This document shows, piece after piece, positions 1 to 6,394 of a DNA stretch of 7,710 nucleotides. The position numbers were made by a program, and so were the translations under genes. The first letter of the stretch is position 1. Each line of letters opens with the position of its first letter. The stretch comes from F1-60-MAGs149 sp032119475. Lineage in GTDB: Bacteria > Actinomycetota > Thermoleophilia > Gaiellales > F1-60-MAGs149. The notes beneath the pieces are model-generated. The model ran no database searches. It was given only the letters and a program-made list of their open reading frames with translations, and had not been told where the DNA came from. The stretch is taken from positions 1 to 7,710 of the forward strand of contig JAUMCA010000056.1 of assembly GCA_032119475.1 (NCBI GenBank). The letters are read 5' to 3'.

Positions 1-598
1 GCTGCTCGGGGGCGAGACCGCCGAGCACCCGGGCGTGATGGCGGAGGACAGCCTCGACGTCGCCGGCTTCGCGGTCGGCATCGCCGAGCGGTCCCGGCTG
101 ATCGACGGCAGTGAGGTCGCCGCCGGCGACCGCGTGATCGGCATCGCCTCCTCGGGCCTGCACTCGAACGGCTACTCGCTCGTGCGCCGCGTGGTGGAGC
201 GCGCCGGCGGCCTGGCGGCGGCGCCCGACGACCTGCTCGCGCCGACGCGCATCTACGTGGACGACCTGCGCGCGCTGCGCGCCGCGGTCGACGTCAAGGC
301 GCTGGCGCACATCACCGGCGGCGGCATCGAGGGCAACGCCCCGCGCGTCCTGCCCGACGGCTGCGGCATGGTCATCGACCCCTCGGCGTGGCCGCGCCCC
401 ACCGTCGTCCAGTGGCTCGCCGACCAGGGGGTGGAGCAGGACGAGCTGCGCCGCGTCTTCAACCTCGGCATCGGCATGATCGCCGTCGTCGCACCCGCCG
501 ACGAGGCCGCGGCGCTCGACGCGCTCGCGACGGCCGGTGCGCAGGCGTGGGTGATCGGCGCCATCGAGACCGGCGCCGGCGTCCGCTACACGGCATGA
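1..598 (+). CDS. purM: Phosphoribosylformylglycinamidine cyclo-ligase (AIR synthetase), C-terminal part
   Basis: PurM uses ATP to close the imidazole ring, turning FGAM into AIR in the cytoplasm. The first full codon is at position 2, and 198 residues are visible before the TGA at 596-598. The usual PurM is about 345 residues, so roughly the first 145-150 lie outside the window. Family motifs appear in order: LGGETAEHPG at the very start, the DVAGFAVG segment, SSGLHSNGYSLVR, LLAPTRIY, AHITGGGIEGNAPRVLPDG and FNLGIGMI near the end. These match the E. coli protein closely, including the glycine-rich GGETAE loop and the C-terminal PurM fold. The in-frame ATG at 35 is an internal methionine, not the start, because conserved sequence continues upstream of it to the window edge. 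The stop overlaps the purN start by ATGA. No damage is seen in the visible part. Confidence 0.97.
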   Translation, partial: LLGGETAEHPGVMAEDSLDVAGFAVGIAERSRLIDGSEVAAGDRVIGIASSGLHSNGYSLVRRVVERAGGLAAAPDDLLAPTRIYVDDLRALRAAVDVKALAHITGGGIEGNAPRVLPDGCGMVIDPSAWPRPTVVQWLADQGVEQDELRRVFNLGIGMIAVVAPADEAAALDALATAGAQAWVIGAIETGAGVRYTA

Positions 599-1197
599 TC
601 CGCGCCGCCACCGTCGACGACCCGCTGCGCATCGCGGTGCTGGCGTCGGGTCGCGGCTCGAACCTCGCCGCGCTGCTCGAGCGCCTCGGCCCGGAGGTCG
701 ACGTCGTCGCCGTGGCGTCGAACAACCCCGCGGCGATCGCCCTGGCTCGTGCGGCCGACGAGGAGATCGAGACGGCCGTGTTCCCGCTCGCGGGTGCGCG
801 GGAGGAGCGCGACCGCGCCCTGCTCGCGTGGCTCGCGGAGCGGGAGGTCGAGCTCGTCGTGCTCGCCGGCTTCATGGAGCTCCTGACGCCGGTGCTCGTC
901 GACACCCTCCCCACGATCAACGTGCACCCATCGCTCCTGCCCGCCTACCCCGGCCTGCGCGCGTGGGAGCAGGCGCTCGCCGCCGGCGCGACGGAGACCG
1001 GCGTGACCGTCCACTTCGTCGACGCCGGCCTCGACACCGGCCCGGTGATCGCCCAGGAGACGGTGCCGATCCGCGACGGTGACGACCCGGCCGCGCTGCA
1101 CGAGCGCATCCAGGCCGTCGAGCACCGGCTACTGCCCGACGTCGTCATGCGCCTCGCCCGCGACGAGGTGCCCCGCCCCGAGGAGGTCCCGGCATGA
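595..1197 (+). CDS. purN: Phosphoribosylglycinamide formyltransferase (GAR transformylase), folate-dependent
   Basis: PurN moves a formyl group from 10-formyltetrahydrofolate to GAR, giving FGAR. The product is 200 residues, a normal length for the family. The start is the ATG at 595, which overlaps the purM stop as ATGA. The longer upstream reading frame inside purM has no family similarity. LASGRGSNLAAL (residues 17-28) is the N-terminal phosphate-binding loop. The catalytic triad is intact: N109 and H111 in INVHPSLLPAYPG, and D147 in GLDTGP, equivalent to E. coli N106, H108 and D144. The first nine or so residues are a short extension before the first beta strand. No clear Shine-Dalgarno precedes it, so translation is probably coupled to purM. 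Its stop overlaps the purH start in the same way. Confidence 0.97.
   Translation: MIRAATVDDPLRIAVLASGRGSNLAALLERLGPEVDVVAVASNNPAAIALARAADEEIETAVFPLAGAREERDRALLAWLAEREVELVVLAGFMELLTPVLVDTLPTINVHPSLLPAYPGLRAWEQALAAGATETGVTVHFVDAGLDTGPVIAQETVPIRDGDDPAALHERIQAVEHRLLPDVVMRLARDEVPRPEEVPA
1181..1187 (+). promoter_or_regulatory. Strong Shine-Dalgarno for purH
   Basis: AGGAGGT ends 6 bases before the purH ATG at 1194 and lies inside the last codons of purN. It is the clearest ribosome-binding site in the window and supports ATG 1194 as the start. It contrasts with the unit-leading genes, which have no such site. Confidence 0.85.
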
Positions 1198-2717
1198 GGC
1201 CGATCCGCCGTGCGCTCGTCAGCGTGTCCGACGCCACCGGCCTCGAGGGCCTCGCGCGGGCGCTGCACGACCTCGGCATCGAGCTCGTCGCGTCCAGCGG
1301 CACGGGCGCGAAGATCGAGGCGGCCGGCGTGCCGTGGNNNNNNNNNNCGGAGATGCTCGGCGGGCGGGTGAAGACGCTGCACCCGGGCATCCACGGCGGC
1401 ATCCTCGCGCGCCGCGACGTGCCGGAGGACCTAGCCCGCATCGAGGAGCTCGGCATCGCCGAGATCGGCCTCGTCGTCGTCAACCTGTATCCCTTCCGCG
1501 AGACCGTCGCCACGCCCGGTATCACCGACGACGAGGTGATCGAGAAGATCGACGTCGGCGGCCCTGCGATGGTGCGCGCCGCCGCGAAGAACCACCGCGC
1601 GGTCGGCGTCGTCACGTCGCCGAGCCGCTACGCGGAGGTCGTCGACGAGCTGCGCGCGAACGACGGCGCGCTGTCCGACGAGACCCGCCGCCGCCTCGCC
1701 GCCGAGGCCTTCACCCACACCGCCGGCTACGACGCCGCGATCAGCGCCTGGTTCACCGGGAGCGTCACGCTGCCCGATGAGATCGTCATGGACCTCGTGC
1801 GGGAGCGGGAGCTGCCCTACGGCGAGAACCCCCATCAGGCGGCCGGCTACTACGTGGACCGCACGCAGCCGCGGCACCTCCTGAGCGGCGTCGTGCAGCA
1901 CGGCGGCAAGGACCTCTCGTACAACAACATCGCCGACCTCGCGGCCGCCGCGGCGATCGCGAACGAGTTCGCCGAGCCGGCCTGCGCGATCATCAAGCAC
2001 CAGAACCCCTGCGGCGCCGCGATCGGCGTTGACGCCGCGGAGGCCTACACCCGGGCGCTGGCCGGCGACCCCCTCAGCGCCTTCGGTGGCGTCATCGCGC
2101 TCAACCGCCCGGTCACCGCGGCGCTCGCGGCGCAGCTCGCCGAGCAGTTCCTCGAGGTGCTGATCGCCCCGGGCTACGAGGAGGGGGCGCTCGATGCCCT
2201 CGCCGTCCGTCCGAACACCCGGCTCCTCGCGGACGCCGACGGCGCCCGCCGCGGGCCACTGCGCCACCTGCGTCCCGTGCCGGGCGCGATGCTCGTGCAG
2301 GATCCCGACGCCGCCGACGAGCCGCGGGCCGCCATGCAGGTGGTCACCGCGATCCAGCCCGACGCGCGGGAGTGGGAGGACCTGCTGTTCGCCTGGCGGG
2401 TCGTCCGCCACGTCGGCTCGAACGCGATCGTGATCGCGCGCGACGGCGCCACGCTCGGCATCGGAGCAGGCCAGATGAGCCGCGTCGACGCCGTCCGCAT
2501 CGCCGTCGAGAAGACGCCGGAGGAGCGCCGCGCCGGCGCCGTCCTCGCCTCCGACGCCTTCTTCCCGTTCGCCGACGGCCCGCAGCTCGCCCTCGACGCC
2601 GGCATCACCGCCCTGATCCAGCCGGGCGGCGCCAAGCGCGACGACGAGGTGACCGCCGCCGTCGACGCCGCGAGCCGCACGATGGTTCACGTCGGCCGCC
2701 GCCACTTCCGCCACTAA
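1194..2717 (+). CDS. purH: Bifunctional AICAR transformylase / IMP cyclohydrolase
   Basis: PurH performs the last two steps to IMP: formylation of AICAR with 10-formyl-THF, then ring closure. The visible frame gives 507 residues (E. coli 529), four of them undetermined because of the Ns at 1338-1347. The N-terminal cyclohydrolase domain shows RRALVSVSDATGL (5-17), RVKTLHPGIHGGIL (58-71), VVVNLYPF (94-101) and KIDVGGPAMVRAAAKNH (118-134). The transformylase domain shows LPYGENPHQ (207-215), LSYNNIADL (241-249), the catalytic Lys-His pair K268-H269 in IIKHQNPCG, DPLSAFGGVIALNR (292-305), SDAFFPFADG (453-462), IQPGGAKRDDEV (475-486) and the typical RHFRH terminus. The phosphate-loop STGGT of E. 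coli reads ASSGT here (33-37). The segment around the Ns is about six residues short of homologues, most likely an assembly artefact. The start overlaps purN by ATGA behind a strong Shine-Dalgarno. The stop lies within a long hairpin. Confidence 0.96.
   Translation: MRPIRRALVSVSDATGLEGLARALHDLGIELVASSGTGAKIEAAGVPWXXXXEMLGGRVKTLHPGIHGGILARRDVPEDLARIEELGIAEIGLVVVNLYPFRETVATPGITDDEVIEKIDVGGPAMVRAAAKNHRAVGVVTSPSRYAEVVDELRANDGALSDETRRRLAAEAFTHTAGYDAAISAWFTGSVTLPDEIVMDLVRERELPYGENPHQAAGYYVDRTQPRHLLSGVVQHGGKDLSYNNIADLAAAAAIANEFAEPACAIIKHQNPCGAAIGVDAAEAYTRALAGDPLSAFGGVIALNRPVTAALAAQLAEQFLEVLIAPGYEEGALDALAVRPNTRLLADADGARRGPLRHLRPVPGAMLVQDPDAADEPRAAMQVVTAIQPDAREWEDLLFAWRVVRHVGSNAIVIARDGATLGIGAGQMSRVDAVRIAVEKTPEERRAGAVLASDAFFPFADGPQLALDAGITALIQPGGAKRDDEVTAAVDAASRTMVHVGRRHFRH
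1338..1347. other. Assembly gap of ten Ns inside purH
   Basis: Ten undetermined bases fall in the cyclohydrolase domain of purH, between GVPW and EMLGGRVKTLHP. E. coli PurH and human ATIC both have 11 residues between the equivalent GLP/GLA and the Glu-Met pair (VTEVSDYTGFP in E. coli), but only 5 codons fit here. The first codon after the gap reads nCG, which fits the conserved Pro of TGFP. A true gap of about 28 bases would restore both length and frame, so the ten Ns look like a fixed-size placeholder. This is an inference from remembered family sequences. Confidence 0.9.
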
Positions 2718-2755
2718 CGAAACAAAGGGGCCAGACCCCTTCGTTTCGTTAGTGG
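2711..2755. terminator. Long near-perfect hairpin overlapping the purH stop; probable terminator and possible mobile palindrome
   Basis: The arms at 2711-2730 and 2736-2755 are 20 bases each and pair at 19 positions, with one A-C mismatch, around the 5-base loop CCAGA. The inner part is AAGGGG-CCAGA-CCCCTT followed by CGTTTCGTT, a GC stem with a T-rich tail. It could therefore terminate the purM-purN-purH transcript. The symmetry means it could also stop transcription from the other side. The outer part covers the last His codon and the TAA stop of purH. The AACGAAACAAA stretch is strikingly AT-rich for this genome. Its length and near-perfect symmetry go beyond a usual terminator, and a REP-like or miniature palindromic element is an alternative reading. 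No transposase is visible. Confidence 0.75.
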
Positions 2756-2837
2756 GGATGGAATCGCGTGGTTATGCGGTTCGTGCCGTCTCGGCGTCGT
2801 CGACAGAGGCCGATGGGGGGAGCGCTAATGAACAAAA

Positions 2838-2866
2838 GGGGGCGGGCCTGTTATCGGGGGCGGGCC
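2838..2866. repeat. 11-base direct repeat upstream of the glycosylase gene
   Basis: GGGGGCGGGCC occurs perfectly at 2838-2848 and again at 2856-2866, separated by TGTTATC, so the copies start 18 bases apart. The pair lies 27 bases upstream of the proposed -10 element at 2893, where an activator or repressor could bind. The repeat is made only of G and C in a GC-rich genome, which lowers its weight. The rest of the 149-base spacer (2756-2904) shows no convincing gene. Confidence 0.45.
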
Positions 2867-2892
2867 GTTCCGCGCGCGGTATCGCGCTTCGG

Positions 2893-2898
2893 TACGGT
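2893..2898 (+). promoter_or_regulatory. -10 element for a leaderless glycosylase transcript
   Basis: TACGGT ends 6 bases before the ATG at 2905, which would put the transcription start at or next to the A of the start codon. The hexamer also precedes purE with the same spacing. No convincing -35 hexamer and no Shine-Dalgarno are seen. Confidence 0.6.
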
Positions 2899-2904
2899 CG
2901 CCAT

Positions 2905-4020
2905 ATGGAGACGCTCGATCCACGCGCGGCGCGGGCGATCGTCGTCGCCCGCCAGGGGTTCGCGACGCGTAACCGGCTGGCGACCGCGGATGACGTGGCG
3001 GAGGCGATCCGCCGGCTCGGCTGCGTGCAGATCGACTCGGTGATGACCGTCGCCCGCGCGCACCGGCTCACGCTTGCCGCGCGGGTCGGCCGGATTCCCG
3101 CGGGCACGCTCAACGGCCTCCGCCGCAGCGGTCAGGTCGCCGAGGTGTGGGCCCACGAGGCCTCATTGATCCACGCCGACGACCTGCCCTGGTTCCGGGC
3201 CGGGATGCTGGGGGAGACGGCGCACCGCTGGTGGGGTCCGGTCCTCGACGAGCATCCGAGGCTGGCGGCCGAGATCCTGCGCCGCATCGAGGAGGAGGGA
3301 CCGGCGACGTCCGCCGACTTCGGCGGCGCCGGGAGGCCCGGGTGGTGGGAGTGGTCCGCGGCCAAGCAGGTGCTCGAGGCGCTGTTCTCGAGCGGCCGGC
3401 TCGCGGTGCGCGAGCGGCGCGGCTTCACCCGCGTCTACGACCTGCCCGAGCGGCTCTACACGCCGGCGCAGCTCGCACCCGTCGACGACCCGGCGGCGAT
3501 CCTGCGCCAGCGCGTCCAGCGGGCCATCGCCGCGCGCGGGCTGATCACCGAGGCCCGCGTCCACGACTACTTCCGCGTGGCGGGCGGGATGCGCACGACG
3601 GCACCGGCGGTCGAGGACCTCGTCACGGCCGGGGACGTGATCCGCCTTCGCGTCGGCGACCACGTCTGCCTCGCCGACCCCGCCGCGCTCGCGGACCACG
3701 CGGCGAGTCCGAGCGCGGCGGTCCTGCTCTGCCCGTTCGACAACCTGGTCTGGGACCGCGAGGAGACCGACCGGCTGTTCGGGTTCCGGCACGTGCTCGA
3801 GATCTACGTCCCCCAGTCGAAGCGGCGCTGGGGCTACTACGTCCTGCCACTGCTCCACGGCGACCGCCTCACCGGCCGCGTCGACGCACGTGCCGACCGG
3901 AAGGCCGGCCGGCTCGAATTGCTGGCCGTGCACTGGGAGGGACGGCCCGCGCGGCGCGTGCTCGACCGCGCCGCGGCCCGGCTCGCCTGGACGCTCGGCG
4001 TCGAGGCGCCCGTCAGCTGA
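2905..4020 (+). CDS. ycaQ: Winged-helix DNA glycosylase of the YcaQ/AlkX family
   Basis: The product is 371 residues and resembles E. coli YcaQ (about 410) along its whole length. Members of this family excise alkylated purines and unhook DNA interstrand crosslinks; they are built from winged-helix domains (HTH_42). The catalytic QxD motif is Q42-I43-D44 in LGCVQIDSV, the AlkX-type form rather than the QxQ of AlkZ. VARAHRLTLAARVG follows, then VWAHEASLI (W82-H84-E85). The C-terminal domain carries CPFDNLVWDREETDRLFGF from residue 276, SKRRWGYYVLPLLHGDR and GRVDARADRK (about 325-333), all nearly as in E. coli. The ATG at 2905 is chosen because family similarity begins just after it and a -10 hexamer sits 6 bases upstream. 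In-frame GTG 2752 and ATG 2758 would add about 50 residues without family similarity and would start at or beside the hairpin. The gene is unrelated to purine synthesis and its 3' end overlaps the convergent hydrolase gene by 8 bases. Confidence 0.93.
   Translation: METLDPRAARAIVVARQGFATRNRLATADDVAEAIRRLGCVQIDSVMTVARAHRLTLAARVGRIPAGTLNGLRRSGQVAEVWAHEASLIHADDLPWFRAGMLGETAHRWWGPVLDEHPRLAAEILRRIEEEGPATSADFGGAGRPGWWEWSAAKQVLEALFSSGRLAVRERRGFTRVYDLPERLYTPAQLAPVDDPAAILRQRVQRAIAARGLITEARVHDYFRVAGGMRTTAPAVEDLVTAGDVIRLRVGDHVCLADPAALADHAASPSAAVLLCPFDNLVWDREETDRLFGFRHVLEIYVPQSKRRWGYYVLPLLHGDRLTGRVDARADRKAGRLELLAVHWEGRPARRVLDRAAARLAWTLGVEAPVS
4013..4020. other. Shared palindromic stop codons of two convergent genes
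   Basis: TCAGCTGA is its own reverse complement. Read on the + strand it ends the glycosylase gene as AGC-TGA; read on the - strand it ends the hydrolase gene, also as AGC-TGA. Both proteins therefore end in serine and the coding regions overlap by 8 bases. No separate terminator hairpin was found at this junction. Confidence 0.95.
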
Positions 4021-4786
4021 GGAAGCGCCGGATCTCGGCGGCGGTGCCCTCGAACGCCTCCCAGAACACCATGTGGCCGCAGTCGAGGCCGACGATCTCG
4101 AGGTCGCTCCCGATCGCGCGCTCGAGCGGCGCCACCAGCGTCGCCTGCTGGACGTAGTCCTCCCGCAGGCCCTGCACGATCAGGACGGGCTTCGGCGTCG
4201 CGGGGATCGGCGCTGCCTTCGCCATCTCGCTCCACGCCGTCGCGGCCGCGGGGAGCGAGTGCCGCGCCCACCAGCGCCCGTCGTCGCGCTGCTCCACGTG
4301 ATCCTCGATCTCCTGCGGCAGGAAGCGGTGGCCGCTTTCGGCGACCATGCCCTGGCGGACGGCCAGCGCCTCCTCGGGCGACGCCCAGCCGGCCGTCGCG
4401 CAGACCGCCTCCGCCCGCTCCCGGCAGTAGCCGACCGGCAACGCGATCGCCGGATCGAGCAGGACGGCGCGTCGCACGCGCTCGGGCGACTGAGCGAGCA
4501 GGCCCAGCGCGAGCAGGCCGCCGAACGAGTGGCCGATCACGTCGACCGGCTGCGTCACGCCCTCGGCGTCGAGCGTCTCGCGCAGATCGTCGAGGTGCGT
4601 GGCGACGTCCCACGGCGGCTCCCAGTCGGAGTGCCCGTGCCCGCGCAGGTCGACGGCGAGCACGCGACGATCGGGTAGCGCCTCCGGCGCGAGGTGGACG
4701 AAGCGGCGGCCGTGGCTGGTGACGCCGTGCATGGCGAGGACGGGCACGCCGTCCTCGGGGCCGAAGCGGTGGACGTTGAGGCGCAT
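4013..4786 (-). CDS. Alpha/beta-fold hydrolase, substrate unknown
   Basis: The 257-residue product has the features of the alpha/beta hydrolase superfamily. An oxyanion-hole HG lies in LAMHGVTSHGRRF (H20-G21). DLRGHGHSD (46-54) follows, then the nucleophile elbow GHSFGG (85-90) with Ser87. The likely catalytic His is H238 in LDCGHMVFWEAF. D210 in VQGLRED, after a late core strand, is the likely acid, with D111 as an alternative. A helical cap is expected around residues 115-190. There is no signal peptide or membrane segment, so it should be cytoplasmic. The family includes esterases, haloalkane dehalogenases, epoxide hydrolases and C-C bond hydrolases, and nothing visible narrows the substrate. 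The start ATG (4784-4786 on the forward map) has TAGGCT 6 bases upstream. The gene converges on the glycosylase gene and diverges from the lyase gene. Confidence 0.92.
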   Translation of the reverse strand: MRLNVHRFGPEDGVPVLAMHGVTSHGRRFVHLAPEALPDRRVLAVDLRGHGHSDWEPPWDVATHLDDLRETLDAEGVTQPVDVIGHSFGGLLALGLLAQSPERVRRAVLLDPAIALPVGYCRERAEAVCATAGWASPEEALAVRQGMVAESGHRFLPQEIEDHVEQRDDGRWWARHSLPAAATAWSEMAKAAPIPATPKPVLIVQGLREDYVQQATLVAPLERAIGSDLEIVGLDCGHMVFWEAFEGTAAEIRRFLS

Positions 4787-4792
4787 GGGGGA

Positions 4793-4798
4793 AGCCTA
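4793..4798 (-). promoter_or_regulatory. -10 element for a leaderless hydrolase transcript
   Basis: On the - strand TAGGCT is followed by TCCCCC and then the hydrolase ATG, the same 6-base spacing as the other three unit-leading genes. No Shine-Dalgarno is present. It lies in the 95-base divergent spacer 4787-4881, which also holds the lyase promoter. Confidence 0.55.
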
Positions 4799-4869
4799 GG
4801 CGCGCGACCGCGACCCTTGCCCTCTGCAGCGCCGGGGTGCACGCTGATCGCCCACCCGCGCCCGACCGC

Positions 4870-4875
4870 TACCCT
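4870..4875 (+). promoter_or_regulatory. -10 element for a leaderless lyase transcript
   Basis: TACCCT is followed by TCTCCC and the GTG start at 4882. The spacing equals that of the glycosylase, hydrolase and purE elements. It supports GTG 4882 over the in-frame GTG at 4837, which would place the hexamer inside the coding region. Confidence 0.58.
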
Positions 4876-4881
4876 TCTCCC

Positions 4882-6375
4882 GTGGCAGACGGGCATCTCG
4901 GCGTAGGGGGTCGGCTCGCGAGCGGGCCCTCGGACGAGCTCGTCCGCGCGGGCTACGCCGGCGAGACCGCGGCCGGTCCGGCCCTCGCCGAGGGGATGTC
5001 CCGCTCGGACCTCGCGCACGCCGTGATGCTGATCGAGTCGGGCGCCCTCGACGCCGACCGCGGTGCCGAGCTCCTGCGCGGCCTGCTCGAGCTCGACGCG
5101 ATCGCACCGGACCAGTTCCCGTGGGACCCGGCCGTCGGCGACGCCTTCCAGAATCGCGAGGCCGAGCTGACGCGCCGCGTCGGCCCGTCGGCCGCCGGCT
5201 GGCTCAGCGCCGGGCGCCCGCGCCGCGAGGCCTTCCGCGTGGCCCTGCGCCTCGTGACCGCCAACGGCCTCGCCGCAACCGCCGCCCGCTTCGCCGACGC
5301 CAGCGCCGCCCTCGCCGCGCAGGCCCGGCCGCTCGCCGGCGCGCTCGCCGCCGACTACACGTACCTCCAGCCGGCGCAGCCGACCACCGTCGGGCACCTC
5401 GTCCTGACCTGGGCGTACCCGATCCTCCGCAGCGCCGAGCGCTACCGCCGCGTGCAGGGCGACTTCGGCGGCAGCGTCGCCGGGGTGGGGGGCAGCGCCG
5501 GCTCTCGCTGGCCGCTCGACCGCGAGCGCCTCGCCGATCTGCTCGGGCATTCGCGGGTCGAGCCGCACGCCAAGGACGCGATGTGGCAGTCCGACCCGTA
5601 CCTCGTCGTCCTCAGCGGCCTCGCGATCGGCGCCACCTCGATCTCCCAGCTCGCGCAGGACCTCGAGATCTGGTGCAGCCAGGAGTTCGGCTGGGTCGAG
5701 CTCGACGACGCCCACAGCCGCGTCAGCGCGCTGATGCCGCAGAAGAAGAACCCGTACAGCCTCGCCGTCCTGCGCACGTGGGCCGGCCAGGCGACCGGCG
5801 ACCTCACCGCGGCCCTCACGACCATGCACACCGGCGCAGCCCGCACCGACCACTTCCACCTGCTCAACGCGCTGATCCCGCGCGCCCTCGACGACGCCGA
5901 GCGCCACGCGGCGCTCACCGCGGGCCTGGTCGCGGGCATGACGCTCGACGCCGACCGGATGGCGGCGAGCGCGCGCGAGGCGTTCGTGACCGCCGCCGAC
6001 GTCGCGGACCTGCTCGCCCAGACGACGATCCTCGACTACCGCACGGCGCACCACGTGGTCGGCCGGGCGGTGCGCGACCAGATCGAGAGCGGCGGCGCGA
6101 TCGACGCCGCGCGCATCAGCGCCGCCGCCCGCGAGGTGACCGGCGCCGAGGTGATCGTCGACGAGGCCGCACTCGCTGCCGCGCTCGACCCCGCGGCCTG
6201 CGCCACGCTGCGCGGTCAGACCGGCGGCTCCGACCCGGCGCAGGTGACGGCCATGTGCGACGACGTCGCCGCCCGCAGCGCGGAGGTCCGCCGCTGGGCG
6301 GAGGAGCACCTCGCCCATGACGCCGCAGCGGCTGAGGCCCTGCGCGCGAAGGCCCGGGAGCTCGCCGGATCGTGA
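4882..6375 (+). CDS. Divergent argininosuccinate-lyase-like enzyme, substrate uncertain
   Basis: The 497-residue product belongs to the fumarase/aspartase superfamily, whose members eliminate fumarate or a similar acid from a C-N or C-O bond, usually as homotetramers. It is closest to ArgH: YLQPAQPTTVGH (161-172), WPLDRERLADLLG (210-222), SQEFGWVELDDAHSR (266-280), the signature VSALMPQKKNP (281-291) and ADVADLLAQTTILDYRTAHHVVGR (372-395). The catalytic-loop Ser appears kept as S282, but GSS has become VSA. The usual THLQ His is Tyr161, the ArgH RSRNDQ motif is RPRREA (112-117), and the YNxDLQEDK region is AARTDHFHLL (319-328). These changes hit known argininosuccinate-binding positions, so true ArgH activity is doubtful. 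It lacks the MPHKRNP signature of PurB, although it lies just before purE. The GTG at 4882 is chosen because of the promoter spacing and the start of similarity. The gene ends 25 bases before purE. Confidence 0.85.
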   Translation: MADGHLGVGGRLASGPSDELVRAGYAGETAAGPALAEGMSRSDLAHAVMLIESGALDADRGAELLRGLLELDAIAPDQFPWDPAVGDAFQNREAELTRRVGPSAAGWLSAGRPRREAFRVALRLVTANGLAATAARFADASAALAAQARPLAGALAADYTYLQPAQPTTVGHLVLTWAYPILRSAERYRRVQGDFGGSVAGVGGSAGSRWPLDRERLADLLGHSRVEPHAKDAMWQSDPYLVVLSGLAIGATSISQLAQDLEIWCSQEFGWVELDDAHSRVSALMPQKKNPYSLAVLRTWAGQATGDLTAALTTMHTGAARTDHFHLLNALIPRALDDAERHAALTAGLVAGMTLDADRMAASAREAFVTAADVADLLAQTTILDYRTAHHVVGRAVRDQIESGGAIDAARISAAAREVTGAEVIVDEAALAAALDPAACATLRGQTGGSDPAQVTAMCDDVAARSAEVRRWAEEHLAHDAAAAEALRAKARELAGS

Positions 6376-6388
6376 CACCCGCGATCGC

Positions 6389-6394
6389 TACGGT
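6389..6394 (+). promoter_or_regulatory. -10 element for a leaderless purE-purK transcript
   Basis: TACGGT is followed by GCCCGT and the purE ATG at 6401. The hexamer and spacing are identical to those before the glycosylase gene. It lies in the 25-base gap after the lyase stop, which suggests purE-purK has its own promoter. No Shine-Dalgarno is visible before purE. Confidence 0.62.

Noticed and set aside
1431..2714. Long open frame on the - strand opposite purH (427 codons)
   Set aside because: It is a shadow caused by high GC at third codon positions. The + strand codes for an unmistakable PurH, and the antisense translation shows no recognisable motifs.
2829..2842. AACAAAAGGGGG at 2830-2842 as a degenerate second copy of the hairpin arm
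   Set aside because: It resembles AACAAAGGGG of the left arm, but it is short, low in complexity and has no matching partner arm.
2872..2887. GCGCG/CGCGC inverted repeat near the glycosylase promoter
   Set aside because: Five-base GC-only arms are expected by chance in this composition.
2752..2904. N-terminal extension of the glycosylase from GTG 2752 or ATG 2758
   Set aside because: The added residues have no family similarity, the start would lie in or next to the hairpin, and ATG 2905 has a well-placed -10 element and matches the family start.
2905..4020. A functional link between purine synthesis and the purine-adduct glycosylase
   Set aside because: The gene has its own promoter, lies beyond a probable terminator, and acts on DNA damage; adjacency is the only support.
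4787..4881. Riboswitch or attenuator in the divergent spacer
   Set aside because: Only 95 bases, and both genes appear leaderless, leaving no transcribed leader. No conserved RNA fold is recognisable.
4882..6375. Calling the lyase purB (adenylosuccinate lyase) because it lies beside purE
   Set aside because: The signature is MPQKKNP with ArgH-like surroundings, not the MPHKRNP and THG-type motifs of PurB. Context alone is not enough.
4555..6378. Long open frame on the - strand opposite the lyase (607 codons)
   Set aside because: The same GC shadow effect; it also runs through the hydrolase gene out of frame and has an Arg/Gly/Ala-rich, motif-free translation.
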